Assembly: GCA_030609785.1 (NCBI GenBank)
Contig: JAUWTC010000147.1
Location: 1-6,690 of the forward strand
Length of the DNA stretch: 6,690 nucleotides
Direction of reading: 5' to 3'
From: Holophagae bacterium
Lineage (GTDB): Bacteria > Acidobacteriota > Thermoanaerobaculia > Thermoanaerobaculales > Sulfomarinibacteraceae
The translations under genes were made by a program, and so were the position numbers. The notes beneath the pieces are model-generated. The model worked only from the letters and a program-made list of their open reading frames with translations. It was not told the DNA's origin and ran no database searches. Below, in pieces: positions 5,925 to 6,690 of this stretch; position 1 is the first letter of the stretch, and each line of letters opens with the position of its first letter.

Positions 5925-6690
5925 ATGATCACTATCGGCGCGGTCGGCTACCTTAATGCGCTCCCCCTTGTCCATACCCTGGACCAGCGGTCGGGCATCC
6001 GTCTGGTGCGAAAGGTGCCGGCAGCTCTTCTGGCCGACCTCGAGGCCGGACGGCTCGACATCGCCTTGTGCCCCGTCATCGACGCCCAAACCAGTTCACG
6101 GGACCTGGTGATTGTTCCTTCGGGGGCGATCGGTTCCCGCTCACGAACCCTGACCGTCCGAGTCTTCTCCCAACGCCCTTTGGACCGAATTGACCATCTC
6201 CACGTCGATGGCGACAGCCACACCTCAGTCGCGCTGGCTCAGGTCATCTTCCAGCGACGGTTCGGACGCACCCTGGAGATCTCGCCGTTGGAAGATCCGG
6301 CCGCCCTGGACGGGCCGACAGATCTCGAGGCAGCCCTTCTGATCGGGGACAAGGTCGTAACAGCCGAACCCGATCCGGTTATTTTCCCCCACCAGTTGGA
6401 CCTCGGCCAGGCTTGGCGGGGTCTGACAGGACTGCCTTTCGTCTTCGCTACCTGGTTGGCGCCGCCGGAAGCCGACCTGGGGGACCTTCCCCAAATCCTG
6501 GAAAGTGTTCGCAGGGACAATTGTGCCCGCCTGGAAGGCCTGGCCGGAACGTGGGCCAGGGAGCACCGGTGGCCGGCAACGGCAGCTCTGACCTATCTTC
6601 GGGACCTCCTGGACTATGAAATCGGACCACCCCAATTGGCGGCGATGCAGTTGTTCTGGAAGGAATGCGCCGAGTTAGGCCTGATCGACA
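5925..6690 (+). CDS. mqnA: chorismate dehydratase MqnA, futalosine menaquinone pathway (3' truncated by window)
   Basis: Cytoplasmic enzyme that removes water from chorismate to give 3-[(1-carboxyvinyl)oxy]benzoate, the first step of the futalosine route to menaquinone. The first 255 residues are present, and the usual family length is roughly 270-290, so only the C-terminal tail is missing. It has the periplasmic-binding-protein-like fold of the family. Recognisable blocks are ITIGAVGYLNALPLV (2-16), PAALLADLEAGRLDIALCPV (32-51), IVPSGAIGSRSRTLTVRVFS (63-82), DGDSHTSVALAQVIFQRRFG (95-114), AALLIGDKVV (136-145) and the hallmark LGQAWRGLTGLPFVFATW (160-177). The start is fixed by an in-frame stop 10 bases upstream. 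It is transcribed away from the receptor gene. No other mqn gene is in view; MqnB, C, D or E could lie beyond the right edge. No clear -35/-10 pair was found for it. Confidence 0.95.
   Translation, partial: MITIGAVGYLNALPLVHTLDQRSGIRLVRKVPAALLADLEAGRLDIALCPVIDAQTSSRDLVIVPSGAIGSRSRTLTVRVFSQRPLDRIDHLHVDGDSHTSVALAQVIFQRRFGRTLEISPLEDPAALDGPTDLEAALLIGDKVVTAEPDPVIFPHQLDLGQAWRGLTGLPFVFATWLAPPEADLGDLPQILESVRRDNCARLEGLAGTWAREHRWPATAALTYLRDLLDYEIGPPQLAAMQLFWKECAELGLID

Noticed and set aside
5948..6635. Minus-strand open frames opposite mqnA (5948-6223, 6225-6635)
   Set aside because: They are antisense to a clear MqnA and their translations carry no family signal.

Overview
The window is GC-rich DNA from a Gram-negative, menaquinone-using bacterium. 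Three gene families point to Acidobacteriota or a neighbouring phylum: a TonB-dependent receptor of the Oar type with an N-terminal carboxypeptidase-regulatory-like domain, a sulfatase-fold lipoprotein fused to TPRs, and an MqnA of the futalosine pathway. The phylum assignment is inference from gene content. No rRNA, tRNA, CRISPR array, integrase or transposase gene is visible.

Layout. Positions 1-245 (+) may hold the tail of an unidentified convergent gene whose apparent reading frame changes at a run of seven G. Positions 314-2356 (-) encode a 680-residue putative lipoprotein with an alkaline-phosphatase/sulfatase fold and C-terminal TPRs. A strong intrinsic terminator (2391-2420, - strand) separates it from the upstream gene, a complete 995-residue TonB-dependent receptor (2442-5429, -). 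The 495-base intergenic region 5430-5924 carries the receptor's ribosome binding site, a good sigma70-type promoter for it, and a 127-bp nested inverted repeat resembling a REP pair or small MITE, flanked by short tandem repeats. From 5925 (+) to the window's right edge runs a 3'-truncated mqnA (chorismate dehydratase).

How the parts relate. The receptor and the sulfatase-like lipoprotein lie in the same direction, receptor first, and both are predicted to act in the cell envelope. The terminator between them suggests the second gene is expressed at a reduced level or from its own weak promoter. A joint role in taking up and processing an exported or scavenged substrate is possible but not shown. 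mqnA is divergent and belongs to a different process (respiratory quinone synthesis). I see no clearly new multi-gene system. The points most worth following are the Thr in place of the Cys/Ser nucleophile in the sulfatase-like protein, the palindromic repeat element, and the possible frameshift at the left edge.
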